From NCBI GenBank assembly GCA_046260765.1, contig JBHEOO010000002.1, positions 71,817 through 135,816 of the forward strand: DNA of 64,000 bases, given 5' to 3'. Below the pieces are notes generated by a model. The model saw nothing but the letters and a program-made list of their open reading frames with translations. It was not told where the DNA came from and ran no database searches. Below, in pieces: positions 51,031 to 59,014 of this stretch. Numbering within the stretch: the first letter of the stretch is position 1; each line of letters opens with the position of its first letter. Origin of the DNA: Chromatocurvus sp046260765 (GTDB lineage Bacteria > Pseudomonadota > Gammaproteobacteria > Pseudomonadales > Halieaceae). Position numbers and translations under genes: made by a program.

Positions 51031-52196
51031 GTGTCCGCCTGGGACGGCTCCCCGTCTGCGCGAAACGGCAGCAGCGTCGCCGCCTCGCGACGATAGTTCT
51101 CAACATGAGCCTGCTCCTCCCGTGTGAAATCGCCAACCGCACGAGACAGTTCCGGATGCGCGATCCAGTGGCTCGAAAGCGTGCGCGTTGGCTCGAATCC
51201 GCGCTGGATCTTGTGCTCGCCCTGGGCGCCGGGATCGAAACGCTGCAGGCCCTGCTCAATGCAGTATTCGATACCGCGATAGTAACAGGCCTCAAAGTGC
51301 AGGCAGTCCAGCTCCTCTACGCAGCCCCAGTAGCGTCCGAACAGGGTATCGCCGGAGCGGAAATACAGGGCGCCGGCGATATCACGCCCGGACTGTTCCG
51401 CCAGCACCATGACCACCTGTGCACCCAGACCGGCGGCGGTGCGAGTGAAGAATTCCCGGGTAAGGTAGCCGCCGTGACCGCTGCGCTTGGCATAGGTCAG
51501 CTGGTAAAAGCGGTGAAAGGTCTGCCAGTCAGCGGGGCTGATCTCGTCGCCAGTGAGCGTGCGCAGCGTGATGCCCTGCTCTGCGACCCGGCGCCGCTCC
51601 CGCCGCAGGGCCTTGCGCTTGCGGCTGCTGAAGGTGGCAAGAAAGTCATCGAAATCGCGGTAATTGCGGTTGAACCAGTGAAACTGAACGGCGTGGCGGG
51701 TATGCAGACCGAGTGACGCCAGTAGCTCGGCCACATCCGGCTCGGGAAAAAGAATGTGCCAGGATGACAGCCGTCGCTGCTGCGCCAGTGCCTGCACACC
51801 CTGCAACAGAACAGACCAGGTTTCAGCGGCACCGAGTTCCTGCGTGTGCATCACCCGCGGCCCGGTGGCGGGGGTGAAAGGTATCGCCGTCACCAGCTTT
51901 GGATAATAGTCAAGACCTATTCGCCGCCAGGCATCAGCCCAGGCCCAGTCGAACACGTATTCCCCGTAGGAATGGGATTTCAGGTAGGCCGGCGCTGCGG
52001 CGACCAGCGTATCGCCGCTGCGCACCACCAGGTGATTCGGGCGCCAGCCGGACTCTGCCGTCGTGCAGCCGGTCGTTTCCAGGCCGAGCAGAAAGTCGTG
52101 CCGCAAAAACGGGTAGTCGTTGCTGCGCAGGTCCTCCCATTGTGCGGGTGCGATGGACGAGAGCGTGCTGACCGCCTCAAGCGTGAGTTCAGACAT
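51027..52196 (-). CDS. GNAT-like protein, COG3146 (DUF482) family
   Basis: A 389-residue protein of the peptidogalycan-biosynthesis/DUF482 group, a large acyltransferase related to GNAT and FemAB folds. Typical blocks are SHSYGEYVFDWAWADAW, FSSRKRKALRRERRRV, YLTREFF and the C-terminal FDPGAQGEHKIQRGFEPT with SSHWI. The exact reaction is not established. It is the last gene of recG-ubiA-this gene, 15 bp after ubiA. Confidence 0.85.
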   Translation of the reverse strand: MSELTLEAVSTLSSIAPAQWEDLRSNDYPFLRHDFLLGLETTGCTTAESGWRPNHLVVRSGDTLVAAAPAYLKSHSYGEYVFDWAWADAWRRIGLDYYPKLVTAIPFTPATGPRVMHTQELGAAETWSVLLQGVQALAQQRRLSSWHILFPEPDVAELLASLGLHTRHAVQFHWFNRNYRDFDDFLATFSSRKRKALRRERRRVAEQGITLRTLTGDEISPADWQTFHRFYQLTYAKRSGHGGYLTREFFTRTAAGLGAQVVMVLAEQSGRDIAGALYFRSGDTLFGRYWGCVEELDCLHFEACYYRGIEYCIEQGLQRFDPGAQGEHKIQRGFEPTRTLSSHWIAHPELSRAVGDFTREEQAHVENYRREAATLLPFRADGEPSQADT

Positions 52197-52211
52197 GCGT
52201 TACACCCGATT

Positions 52212-53177
52212 TCAAAAGGTGGGGATCGGGAATCCGTAGTCCGCGGCGATACCCAGGAAAATGGTCATCCCGACCCAGCGATTGTGTTTGAAGGCACGGA
52301 AGCAAGCGGCTTCGTCCTGATCGCGAATAAGATACAGGTGATAACCGAACAGGGCCGCAGTCACAAGCAGGCTGATGTTGTAATAGAGTCCGAGACCGAA
52401 ATGCTTTCCCGCGAGGTAGAGTGCCACCAGGCAAAGCAGCTGCAGCGACGCAATCACGTAGCGGTCGGCGTCCCCGAGCAGTACGGCCAGCGACTTGATG
52501 CCGACCTTGAGATCGTCACGCCGGTCGACCATGGCGTATTTCGTGTCGTAGACCACAGTCCACAGCACATTGGCCGTGAACAGGAGCCAGAGCCCGTGGG
52601 GCAGTGCCCCCAGCTGCGCGGCAAAGGCCATGGGAATCGCGCAGGAGAACGCCAGACCGAGAACGATCTGCGGCAGGTGTGTGTAGCGCTTCATGAAAGG
52701 ATAGGTCGAAGCCAGCAGCAGGGCGGGAATTGAAAGCGCGATGGTGAGTCCGTTGGTCATGAGCACCAGGCCGAATGCCAGCAGGCACAACACACAGAAC
52801 AGGGTGACCGCTTCATTGATGCTGACCTGCCCGGTGACCAGTGGCCGGGACTCCGTGCGGCCCACCCCGCCGTCGACATTGCGATCCGCGAGATCGTTGA
52901 TGATGCAGCCAGCAGAGCGCATAAGAAAGGTGCCCAGCGCGAATATCACCAGCAGGTCGAGCGGCGGCAGACCCTCTGCCGCTATCCACAGCGCCCACAG
53001 GGTTGGCCACAGGAGGAGCAGTGTGCCGATGGGTTTGTCCCAGCGTATGAGCTGCAGGAGCGCCCATTGTTTATCATTCACGGGCAGTCTCAAGGCCGTT
53101 GTCGAATGTTTTGAAGCCACGATCTCAGTGTTCAGAAGCGAAGGCGCGAGAATGCGACAACTTGGCCGTGCATGCAA
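52212..53177 (-). CDS. ubiA: 4-hydroxybenzoate octaprenyltransferase
   Basis: An inner-membrane prenyltransferase that attaches the polyprenyl tail to 4-hydroxybenzoate in ubiquinone synthesis. The first Asp-rich motif NDLADRNVDGGV and the second with YDTKYAMVDRRDDLKVGIKS are intact; eight to nine membrane helices are visible. The start is uncertain: the open frame begins at 53177 (321 residues), but homologues start near LLQLIRWDKPIGTLLLLWPT, so a start such as the GTG at 53120 is possible. Confidence 0.95.
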   Translation of the reverse strand: MHARPSCRILAPSLLNTEIVASKHSTTALRLPVNDKQWALLQLIRWDKPIGTLLLLWPTLWALWIAAEGLPPLDLLVIFALGTFLMRSAGCIINDLADRNVDGGVGRTESRPLVTGQVSINEAVTLFCVLCLLAFGLVLMTNGLTIALSIPALLLASTYPFMKRYTHLPQIVLGLAFSCAIPMAFAAQLGALPHGLWLLFTANVLWTVVYDTKYAMVDRRDDLKVGIKSLAVLLGDADRYVIASLQLLCLVALYLAGKHFGLGLYYNISLLVTAALFGYHLYLIRDQDEAACFRAFKHNRWVGMTIFLGIAADYGFPIPTF

Positions 53178-53234
53178 GGTGTGCCACCCGTGCGAGTCGG
53201 TCGTCGATAATCTGCCCGACCGTCGTGACGCACC

Positions 53235-55292
53235 TTAAACATCGGCAAACACCTGGCGATTGCCGGTCCAGCGCTTTATCAGTGGTGCGATGCGCTGTGG
53301 ATGCTTTGTCTGCAGCCCGGTAGCGGCGGCCTGCACGCGGTCCAGCAGATGATCGTGTTCTGGAAGGCGGGCGATACGGAAATCCATCAGCCCGGTCTGT
53401 CGCGTGCCCAGTACTTCACCGGGGCCGCGCAGGGCCAGGTCTTTCTCGGCGATCAAAAAGCCGTCGTTGCTCTCGCGCATGGCCTGCAGGCGCTCCCGGC
53501 CGTTGGCACCGAGCGGACCCTGATAGAGCAGTACGCAGTGGCTCGCGGTGCTGCCACGACCCACCCTGCCGCGCAGCTGGTGCAGCTGGGCAAGGCCAAG
53601 GCGTTCCGGGTTTTCGATAATCATGAGACTGGCCCGGGGCACGTCAACGCCAACCTCGATCACGGTAGTCGCGACCAGGAGATCGTAGTCGCCGGCCTTG
53701 AACTGCAGCATGACCGTCGCTTTTTCCGCTGCTGGCAGCCGGCCGTGGATCAGCCCAATACGCAGGTCGGGCAGCGTCTCGCCCAGTTCTGCATGGGTTG
53801 CCTCCGCTGCCTGCGCCTGCAGTGTGTCGCTTTCTTCTATCAAGGTGCATACCCAGTACGCCTGGCGACCCTCTCCACAGGCATGGGCGACGCGCTCTAT
53901 CACGCTGTCCCGACGCTGATTGTCGACCAGCACGGTAGTGATCGGCTGGCGCCCCGGGGGTAGCTCATCGATGACGGAGCAGTCGAGATCGGCGTAGGCA
54001 ACCATGGACAGAGTGCGCGGAATGGGTGTTGCGGTCATCACCAGCTGGTGCGGGCGCCAGTCGCTGGCCTTGGCCTTCAGCTGCAGTCGCTGGTGGACGC
54101 CAAAGCGGTGCTGCTCGTCGACAATGAGCAAGCCCAGACGGGCAAAGACGACATCGTCCTGAAACAGTGCGTGGGTGCCGATGACCAGCGGGGCGTGACC
54201 GCCGGCGATACACGCCAGCGCCTGCTGTCGGGCCCGACCCTTGACGCGTCCGCTCAGCCAGACGATATCGATGTCATCGTTTGCAAACCACGCGCTGAAA
54301 CTGGCCAGATGCTGCTCGGCGAGAATTTCCGTGGGCGCCATGATGGCCACCTGGTAACCCGCCGCCATTGCCTGCAGCGCCGCAGTCGCTGCCACCAGGG
54401 TCTTGCCCGAGCCGACGTCACCCTGAACCAGCCGCAGCATGGGCTTTGTGCTGGCGAGATCGGCCGCTATTTCGTGCATAACCCGGCTCTGTGCCCCGGT
54501 AGGATGAAATGGTAGCCGCTTGAGAAACCGGGTCACGGCGATGGATTCGACCGGCATGGCGGGTGCTGCGTTGCTGCGTTCCCGCTGCCGCAGCGCCTGC
54601 AGTGAGAGGTGGTGTGCCAGCAGCTCCTCGAGCGCAAGACGCAGCTGCGCCGGGTGCTCGCCAGCCTGCAACAGCGCGAGCGGTGCGTCCGGGGGGGGAG
54701 CATGCAGGTAGATCAGCGCGTCGGCGAGCGTGAAATCCAGCGCGCAGATGCCGTCCAGCAGATCGGTTGGCGGGTTTTTTCGCAATAGCTCTACCGCCTG
54801 TCCACAGAGTTTTCGCCACTGCAGCTGGCCGATGCCCTCGGTTGTCGGGTAAATCGGCGTCAGCGTCTCCTGCACGGGCGACGGTGTATCGTCGACCAGA
54901 CTGTATTCCGGGTGGATCAGCTCAAGCCCATTGCGCCCCGGACGCGCCTGGCCGAAGCAGCGCACGCGGTAGCCTGGCTGCAGACCGTTGCGCTGCGCGG
55001 CGCTGAAATGAAAGAAGCGCAGCGTCAGTGTACCGCTGCCATCCTGTAGCACTGCGACCAGGCTGCGGCGGCGGCCAAACGCAACATCGCAGAGCTTGAT
55101 GGTGCCCTCCACCACGGCCTCCTGTCCCGGACGCAGTGCCGCCACCGGCGTGATCCGGGTACGATCCTGATAGCGCAGCGGCAGGTGAAAAAGCAGATCC
55201 TCCACGCCGCTCACACCATAGCCCTGCAGCCGGGATGCGAGCTTCGGGCCCACGCCGCGCAGCTCGGTGAGTTTGTGGGGTATCAGTGCCAC
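53235..55292 (-). CDS. recG: ATP-dependent DNA helicase RecG
   Basis: A 685-residue superfamily 2 helicase that remodels stalled forks and R-loops. The N-terminal wedge/OB domain is followed by Walker A GDVGSGKT, the DEQH box VDEQHRFGVHQR, MTATPIPRT and the motor end QLHQLRGRVGRG. A GTG at 55292 (VALIPHKLTELRGVGPK) with GAGG five bases upstream gives the family length (E. coli 693); the longer open frame to 55538 is antisense to the next gene and rejected. Confidence 0.95.
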   Translation of the reverse strand: MALIPHKLTELRGVGPKLASRLQGYGVSGVEDLLFHLPLRYQDRTRITPVAALRPGQEAVVEGTIKLCDVAFGRRRSLVAVLQDGSGTLTLRFFHFSAAQRNGLQPGYRVRCFGQARPGRNGLELIHPEYSLVDDTPSPVQETLTPIYPTTEGIGQLQWRKLCGQAVELLRKNPPTDLLDGICALDFTLADALIYLHAPPPDAPLALLQAGEHPAQLRLALEELLAHHLSLQALRQRERSNAAPAMPVESIAVTRFLKRLPFHPTGAQSRVMHEIAADLASTKPMLRLVQGDVGSGKTLVAATAALQAMAAGYQVAIMAPTEILAEQHLASFSAWFANDDIDIVWLSGRVKGRARQQALACIAGGHAPLVIGTHALFQDDVVFARLGLLIVDEQHRFGVHQRLQLKAKASDWRPHQLVMTATPIPRTLSMVAYADLDCSVIDELPPGRQPITTVLVDNQRRDSVIERVAHACGEGRQAYWVCTLIEESDTLQAQAAEATHAELGETLPDLRIGLIHGRLPAAEKATVMLQFKAGDYDLLVATTVIEVGVDVPRASLMIIENPERLGLAQLHQLRGRVGRGSTASHCVLLYQGPLGANGRERLQAMRESNDGFLIAEKDLALRGPGEVLGTRQTGLMDFRIARLPEHDHLLDRVQAAATGLQTKHPQRIAPLIKRWTGNRQVFADV

Positions 55293-55407
55293 ACTAGCCT
55301 CGGTGGTTTCCGGTTTGCGTCCCGCCCCGACTGACGTATTCTGGCATGGCCGCTGGCGCAATCGCGCTATAGTGGTAAATGATACCTGCTTGAGAGGATT
55401 CGCGGTG

Positions 55408-56307
55408 ATGCAGACTGCAAAACAGACGGTTCTGTTTGTCGGCAGCGGTGACCTGGCGACACGTGCAGCGTCGATGCTGGTCGCGCCTTCGCGCTGCATC
55501 GGCCTCTGCCGCCACCCCGATCGTCTGCCCGACAGCATTGAGGGGCTGGCGGGAGACTATACCTGCAGCAGTGCCTATGAAGGCCTGTCACAATGGGCAC
55601 CCGACACGATTGTACTGACACTCAAACCTGCTGGCGGTCGCGACACGGAGGCTTACCGACGGGGTTTTCTGACCCCCGTGCAGCACATGCTGGCGGCCCT
55701 CGGTCATCACCGCCCCCGTCGGATTCTGTTTGTTTCGTCCACCCGCGTCTACACCGAAGCTGCCGGCGGCTGGGTCGACGAATCGGCGCCGGTTGCGGAT
55801 GACGGCTCGCCTGCCGGCATGATTGTCGCCGCCGAGCAGTATCTTCTGGGCTCCGGGCATCCCGCTACGATTCTCCGCTGCGCGGGCCTCTACGGCGGTT
55901 CCGGCGGCGTGCTGTTGGCGCGAATCGCCCGCGGTGAAATAAGTCCTGCCATGCCCGTGCACTATGGTAACCGCGTGCACCGCGACGACGCGGCGGGATT
56001 CATCGCCTGGCTTATTGAGCGCGAGGCGTGCAGTGGAGTACTGCACGACTGCTACAACCTGGTGGACGACAACCCCGCGCCGCAGCATGACGTCGACCAG
56101 TGGCTCGCGGCCACCCTGTCCGTTTCGGTTGGGCGCGCTCTGGTTGAAGGCGCTCTGGATGGCGTTCCGCCGCCCGGGTCGCGGGGGCACAAGCGCGTGA
56201 GCAACCGGCGACTGCGCAGCAGCGCTTATCAGCTTCGCTACCCGGATTATCGCAGCGGGTATGCCGCCGCACTGGATCTGTACCGCGAGCGGTCGCTTAC
56301 ATGCTGA
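55408..56307 (+). CDS. NAD(P)-binding SDR/epimerase-like protein (YeeZ-like)
   Basis: A 299-residue Rossmann-fold protein of the atypical extended SDR group. The nucleotide-binding loop is FVGSGDLATRAA at the N-terminus, followed by ILFVSSTRVY and an AAEQYLLGSG helix in place of the usual YxxxK, and ILRCAGLYG. An in-frame GTG at 55405, right after a GAGAGGA site, is an equally good start. It overlaps the nfeD start by seven bases. Substrate unknown. Confidence 0.82.
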   Translation: MQTAKQTVLFVGSGDLATRAASMLVAPSRCIGLCRHPDRLPDSIEGLAGDYTCSSAYEGLSQWAPDTIVLTLKPAGGRDTEAYRRGFLTPVQHMLAALGHHRPRRILFVSSTRVYTEAAGGWVDESAPVADDGSPAGMIVAAEQYLLGSGHPATILRCAGLYGGSGGVLLARIARGEISPAMPVHYGNRVHRDDAAGFIAWLIEREACSGVLHDCYNLVDDNPAPQHDVDQWLAATLSVSVGRALVEGALDGVPPPGSRGHKRVSNRRLRSSAYQLRYPDYRSGYAAALDLYRERSLTC

Positions 56308-57689
56308 TGCCTGTCAGGCATGTCCGGCGCTGGGTGTGGATTGCGGCCTACGCCTGTCTTGTCCTGTGCGGCGCCGTGGCGTTCACCAGTGCACAGGACG
56401 ACGGAAAGCGGGATACTGCGCTCTTGCTGCAGATAGACGGCGGCATTGGCCCGGCCACCATGGATTACGTGCGGCGCGGCATCGAGCGCGCCGCCGAAGA
56501 GCGCGCCGAGCTGGTGATACTGCAAATGGATACCCCGGGGGGCCTCATGGCGTCCACACGGGACATTATCAAGGCGATTCTTGCCTCTCCGGTACCGGTG
56601 GTGACGTACGTTGCGCCCCAGGGAGCCCGCGCCGCGAGCGCCGGTACCTACATCCTCTATGCGAGCCACGTCGCGGCCATGGCGCCTGCAACCACGCTTG
56701 GCTCCGCGACCCCGGTGCAGATGGGCGGCTTGCCGGGCATGCCTTCCGATGAGGACGACGGGGATGAAGCCGGTGAAAGCGCCGGGTCTGCCAGCGAACG
56801 CAAGGTACTCGAGGACGCGGTCAGCCTTATCCGATCGCTGGCAGAGCGCAACGGCCGCAATGCCGAGTGGGCCGAGAAAGCGGTGCGCGATGCGGACAAC
56901 CTGGTGGCGTCGGAGGCGCTTGCCATTGGCGTTATCGATATCATTGCGCCGAACACGGAGGAGCTGCTCGCCCGTCTGCATGGCCTTGAGGTCAATCTTG
57001 AGCGCGGCACGACAACCCTCGACACGCGAGATCTGCAGCTGGTCCGCGTCGACCCCGGCTGGCGCACCGAGCTCTTGTCCGTCATCACCGATCCCAATAT
57101 TGCCTTTTTCCTCTTGCTGATTGGTTTTTACGGCATTGTTTTTGAGCTGGCCAGCCCCGGCAACCTGTTTCCCGGGGTGATCGGTGTCACCTGCCTGATT
57201 CTCGCGCTCTATGCCTTTCAGGTGCTCTCGGTCAACTACGCCGGCCTGGCGCTGATCTTTCTCGGCCTGGTTTTTATCATTGCCGAAGCCTTTGTTCCCA
57301 GCTTTGGTGTCCTTGGCTTCGGTGGTCTGGCGGCGTTTGTTGCCGGCTCCGTCATTCTTATGGATGGGACCAACCAGGCGGTTTCGCTACCTGCGATCGG
57401 TGGCACTGCTGCGGTCGCGGCCGGCTTTCTGCTGTGGACGGTCAGCCGCCTGATGAACTTTCGTCGGCGCCGGCCGGTTGTGGGTCTAGAGACCGTGCCG
57501 GGACGGGGCGTGCGTGCGCTGGATACCTTCATCGCTGGCGGCGATGGCCGGTATCACGGCCACATCATGTTATCCGGCGAACGTTGGCAGGCGCTCAGCG
57601 ATGCGCCTGTCGCGTCGGGTGCCGAGGTGACTGTTCACCATGTCGAGGGCCTGACCGCGCATGTCAGTGAAGATGCCGACGCGCCATGA
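56301..57689 (+). CDS. nfeD: NfeD-family membrane-bound serine protease (ClpP class)
   Basis: A 462-residue long-form NfeD. A signal or first membrane helix (about 10-30) is followed by a ClpP-like domain (ILQMDTPGGLMAS, GARAASAGTYILYAS with the likely catalytic Ser, a Lys further on), four hydrophobic helices (about 250-385) and a C-terminal OB-fold NfeD domain. It stands before a slipin gene, the usual pair: NfeD proteases of this type are known to cleave stomatin homologues. Confidence 0.93.
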   Translation: MLMPVRHVRRWVWIAAYACLVLCGAVAFTSAQDDGKRDTALLLQIDGGIGPATMDYVRRGIERAAEERAELVILQMDTPGGLMASTRDIIKAILASPVPVVTYVAPQGARAASAGTYILYASHVAAMAPATTLGSATPVQMGGLPGMPSDEDDGDEAGESAGSASERKVLEDAVSLIRSLAERNGRNAEWAEKAVRDADNLVASEALAIGVIDIIAPNTEELLARLHGLEVNLERGTTTLDTRDLQLVRVDPGWRTELLSVITDPNIAFFLLLIGFYGIVFELASPGNLFPGVIGVTCLILALYAFQVLSVNYAGLALIFLGLVFIIAEAFVPSFGVLGFGGLAAFVAGSVILMDGTNQAVSLPAIGGTAAVAAGFLLWTVSRLMNFRRRRPVVGLETVPGRGVRALDTFIAGGDGRYHGHIMLSGERWQALSDAPVASGAEVTVHHVEGLTAHVSEDADAP

Positions 57690-57749
57690 TCCTGCGATTC
57701 ACCCACTGCCCATCCACCCATACACTCATAAACAACGAAAGAGGTCATC

Positions 57750-58538
57750 ATGGAACAGCTTATTCCCTACCTGGCGCCGCTGCTCATTCTGGTTTTCATC
57801 ATTGGTGCCGCGATCCGCATCCTCCCGGAATACCAGCGCGGAGTGGTGTTCTTTCTCGGCCGCTTTCAGGGGGTCAAGGGCCCGGGCCTGATCATTATTA
57901 TCCCCGGAGTACAGCAGATGACCCGCGTCGACCTGCGCGTCATTACGCTGGATGTACCGAGTCAGGACGTAATCTCCCGGGATAACGTGACGGTACACGT
58001 AAATGCCGTGCTGTATTTCCGCGTGGTCGATCCGGAGCGCGCGATTATTCGCGTAGAGGACTTTGGCGCGGCGACGAGTCAGCTGGCGCAGACCACCCTG
58101 CGTTCGGTACTCGGCAAGCACGATCTGGATGAAATGCTGTCTGAACGCGATAGACTGAACTCGGACATCCAGGAGATTATCGATGCCCAGACGGAAGAGT
58201 GGGGCATCAAGGTGGTCAACGTTGAGATCAAGCAGGTGGATCTCGACGAATCCATGGTGCGGGCGATTGGCCGCCAGGCCGAGGCCGAGCGCGAGCGTCG
58301 CGCCAAGGTGATTCACGCCGAAGGGGAATTGCAGGCGTCGGAAAAGCTGCTGCAGGCTGCACAGGTTATGTCCGCGAGTGCCGGTTCCATGCAGCTGCGT
58401 TACCTGCAGACACTGGCCGATATGAGCAATGGCAACGCGTCGACGATCGTCTTCCCGCTGCCAATCGAGATCATGGACGCGCTGGTATCAAAGAAGGGCC
58501 GTTCGGGCGCAAGCGGCGACCCTGAGGATGCAGGCTAA
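57750..58538 (+). CDS. Slipin (stomatin/prohibitin-family SPFH protein)
   Basis: A 262-residue SPFH protein with an N-terminal membrane hairpin (about 8-27) and the band-7 domain: ILPEYQRGVVFFLGRFQGVKGPG, DVPSQDVISRDNVTV, LGKHDLDEMLSER and a C-terminal coiled coil ending in LPIEIMDAL. It forms membrane microdomain assemblies and is the expected substrate or partner of NfeD, 60 bp upstream. Confidence 0.93.
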   Translation: MEQLIPYLAPLLILVFIIGAAIRILPEYQRGVVFFLGRFQGVKGPGLIIIIPGVQQMTRVDLRVITLDVPSQDVISRDNVTVHVNAVLYFRVVDPERAIIRVEDFGAATSQLAQTTLRSVLGKHDLDEMLSERDRLNSDIQEIIDAQTEEWGIKVVNVEIKQVDLDESMVRAIGRQAEAERERRAKVIHAEGELQASEKLLQAAQVMSASAGSMQLRYLQTLADMSNGNASTIVFPLPIEIMDALVSKKGRSGASGDPEDAG

Positions 58539-58578
58539 TCGGCCTGCGATGTTTTGCGATATCCGCGCGGTAATCTCA

Positions 58579-58962
58579 TCAGACTGCCAGCTGTGCTTCC
58601 ACTTCGATGGCCACGCCCCTGGGTAGCGCAGCGACGGCGACGCAGGCGCGTGCCGGGTATGGCGCGGTCAGAAACTCTTCCATCACGGCGTTCACGGCGC
58701 CGAAATTATTCATGTCAGTGAGCGAGATATTGAGTTTGACGGCATCATCCAGGCTGCCGCCGGCCGCCCTGGCCACGGCGGCGAGGTTGCTGAACACCTG
58801 ACGCGCCTGGGCGCTGATGTCGCCGTCAACGATTTCCATGGTTGCCGGTACCAGGGGGATCTGCCCGGACAGCCATACGATGTTGCCGACCTTGATGGCC
58901 TGCGAATAAGGTCCGATAGCTGCCGGGGCATCATCGGTTGATATCACGGCGCGGTTTGTCAT
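58579..58962 (-). CDS. ridA: RidA family enamine/imine deaminase
   Basis: A 127-residue YjgF/YER057c/UK114 protein that hydrolyses reactive 2-aminoacrylate-type enamines. APAAIGPYSQAI, LSGQIPLVP and the active-site arginine in YPARACVAVAALPRG are present. The start at 58962 has GGAGAA upstream. It ends the gmk-rpoZ-spoT-ridA group. Confidence 0.95.
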   Translation of the reverse strand: MTNRAVISTDDAPAAIGPYSQAIKVGNIVWLSGQIPLVPATMEIVDGDISAQARQVFSNLAAVARAAGGSLDDAVKLNISLTDMNNFGAVNAVMEEFLTAPYPARACVAVAALPRGVAIEVEAQLAV

Positions 58963-59014
58963 GCGGCGTTCTCCATTAGGATTTGAAATTTCGGATTGTG
59001 GCGACCTGAAGGGG

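Noticed and set aside
52978..52990. A DnaA-box-like CTATCCACA within ubiA, and another near 47348.
   Set aside because: One mismatch each, isolated within coding sequence, and expected by chance in 64 kb.
55336..55380. A possible sigma54 or sigma70 promoter upstream of the SDR gene (TGGCATGG..., TATAGT).
   Set aside because: The GG-GC spacing does not fit sigma54, and no -35 hexamer sits at the right distance from TATAGT.
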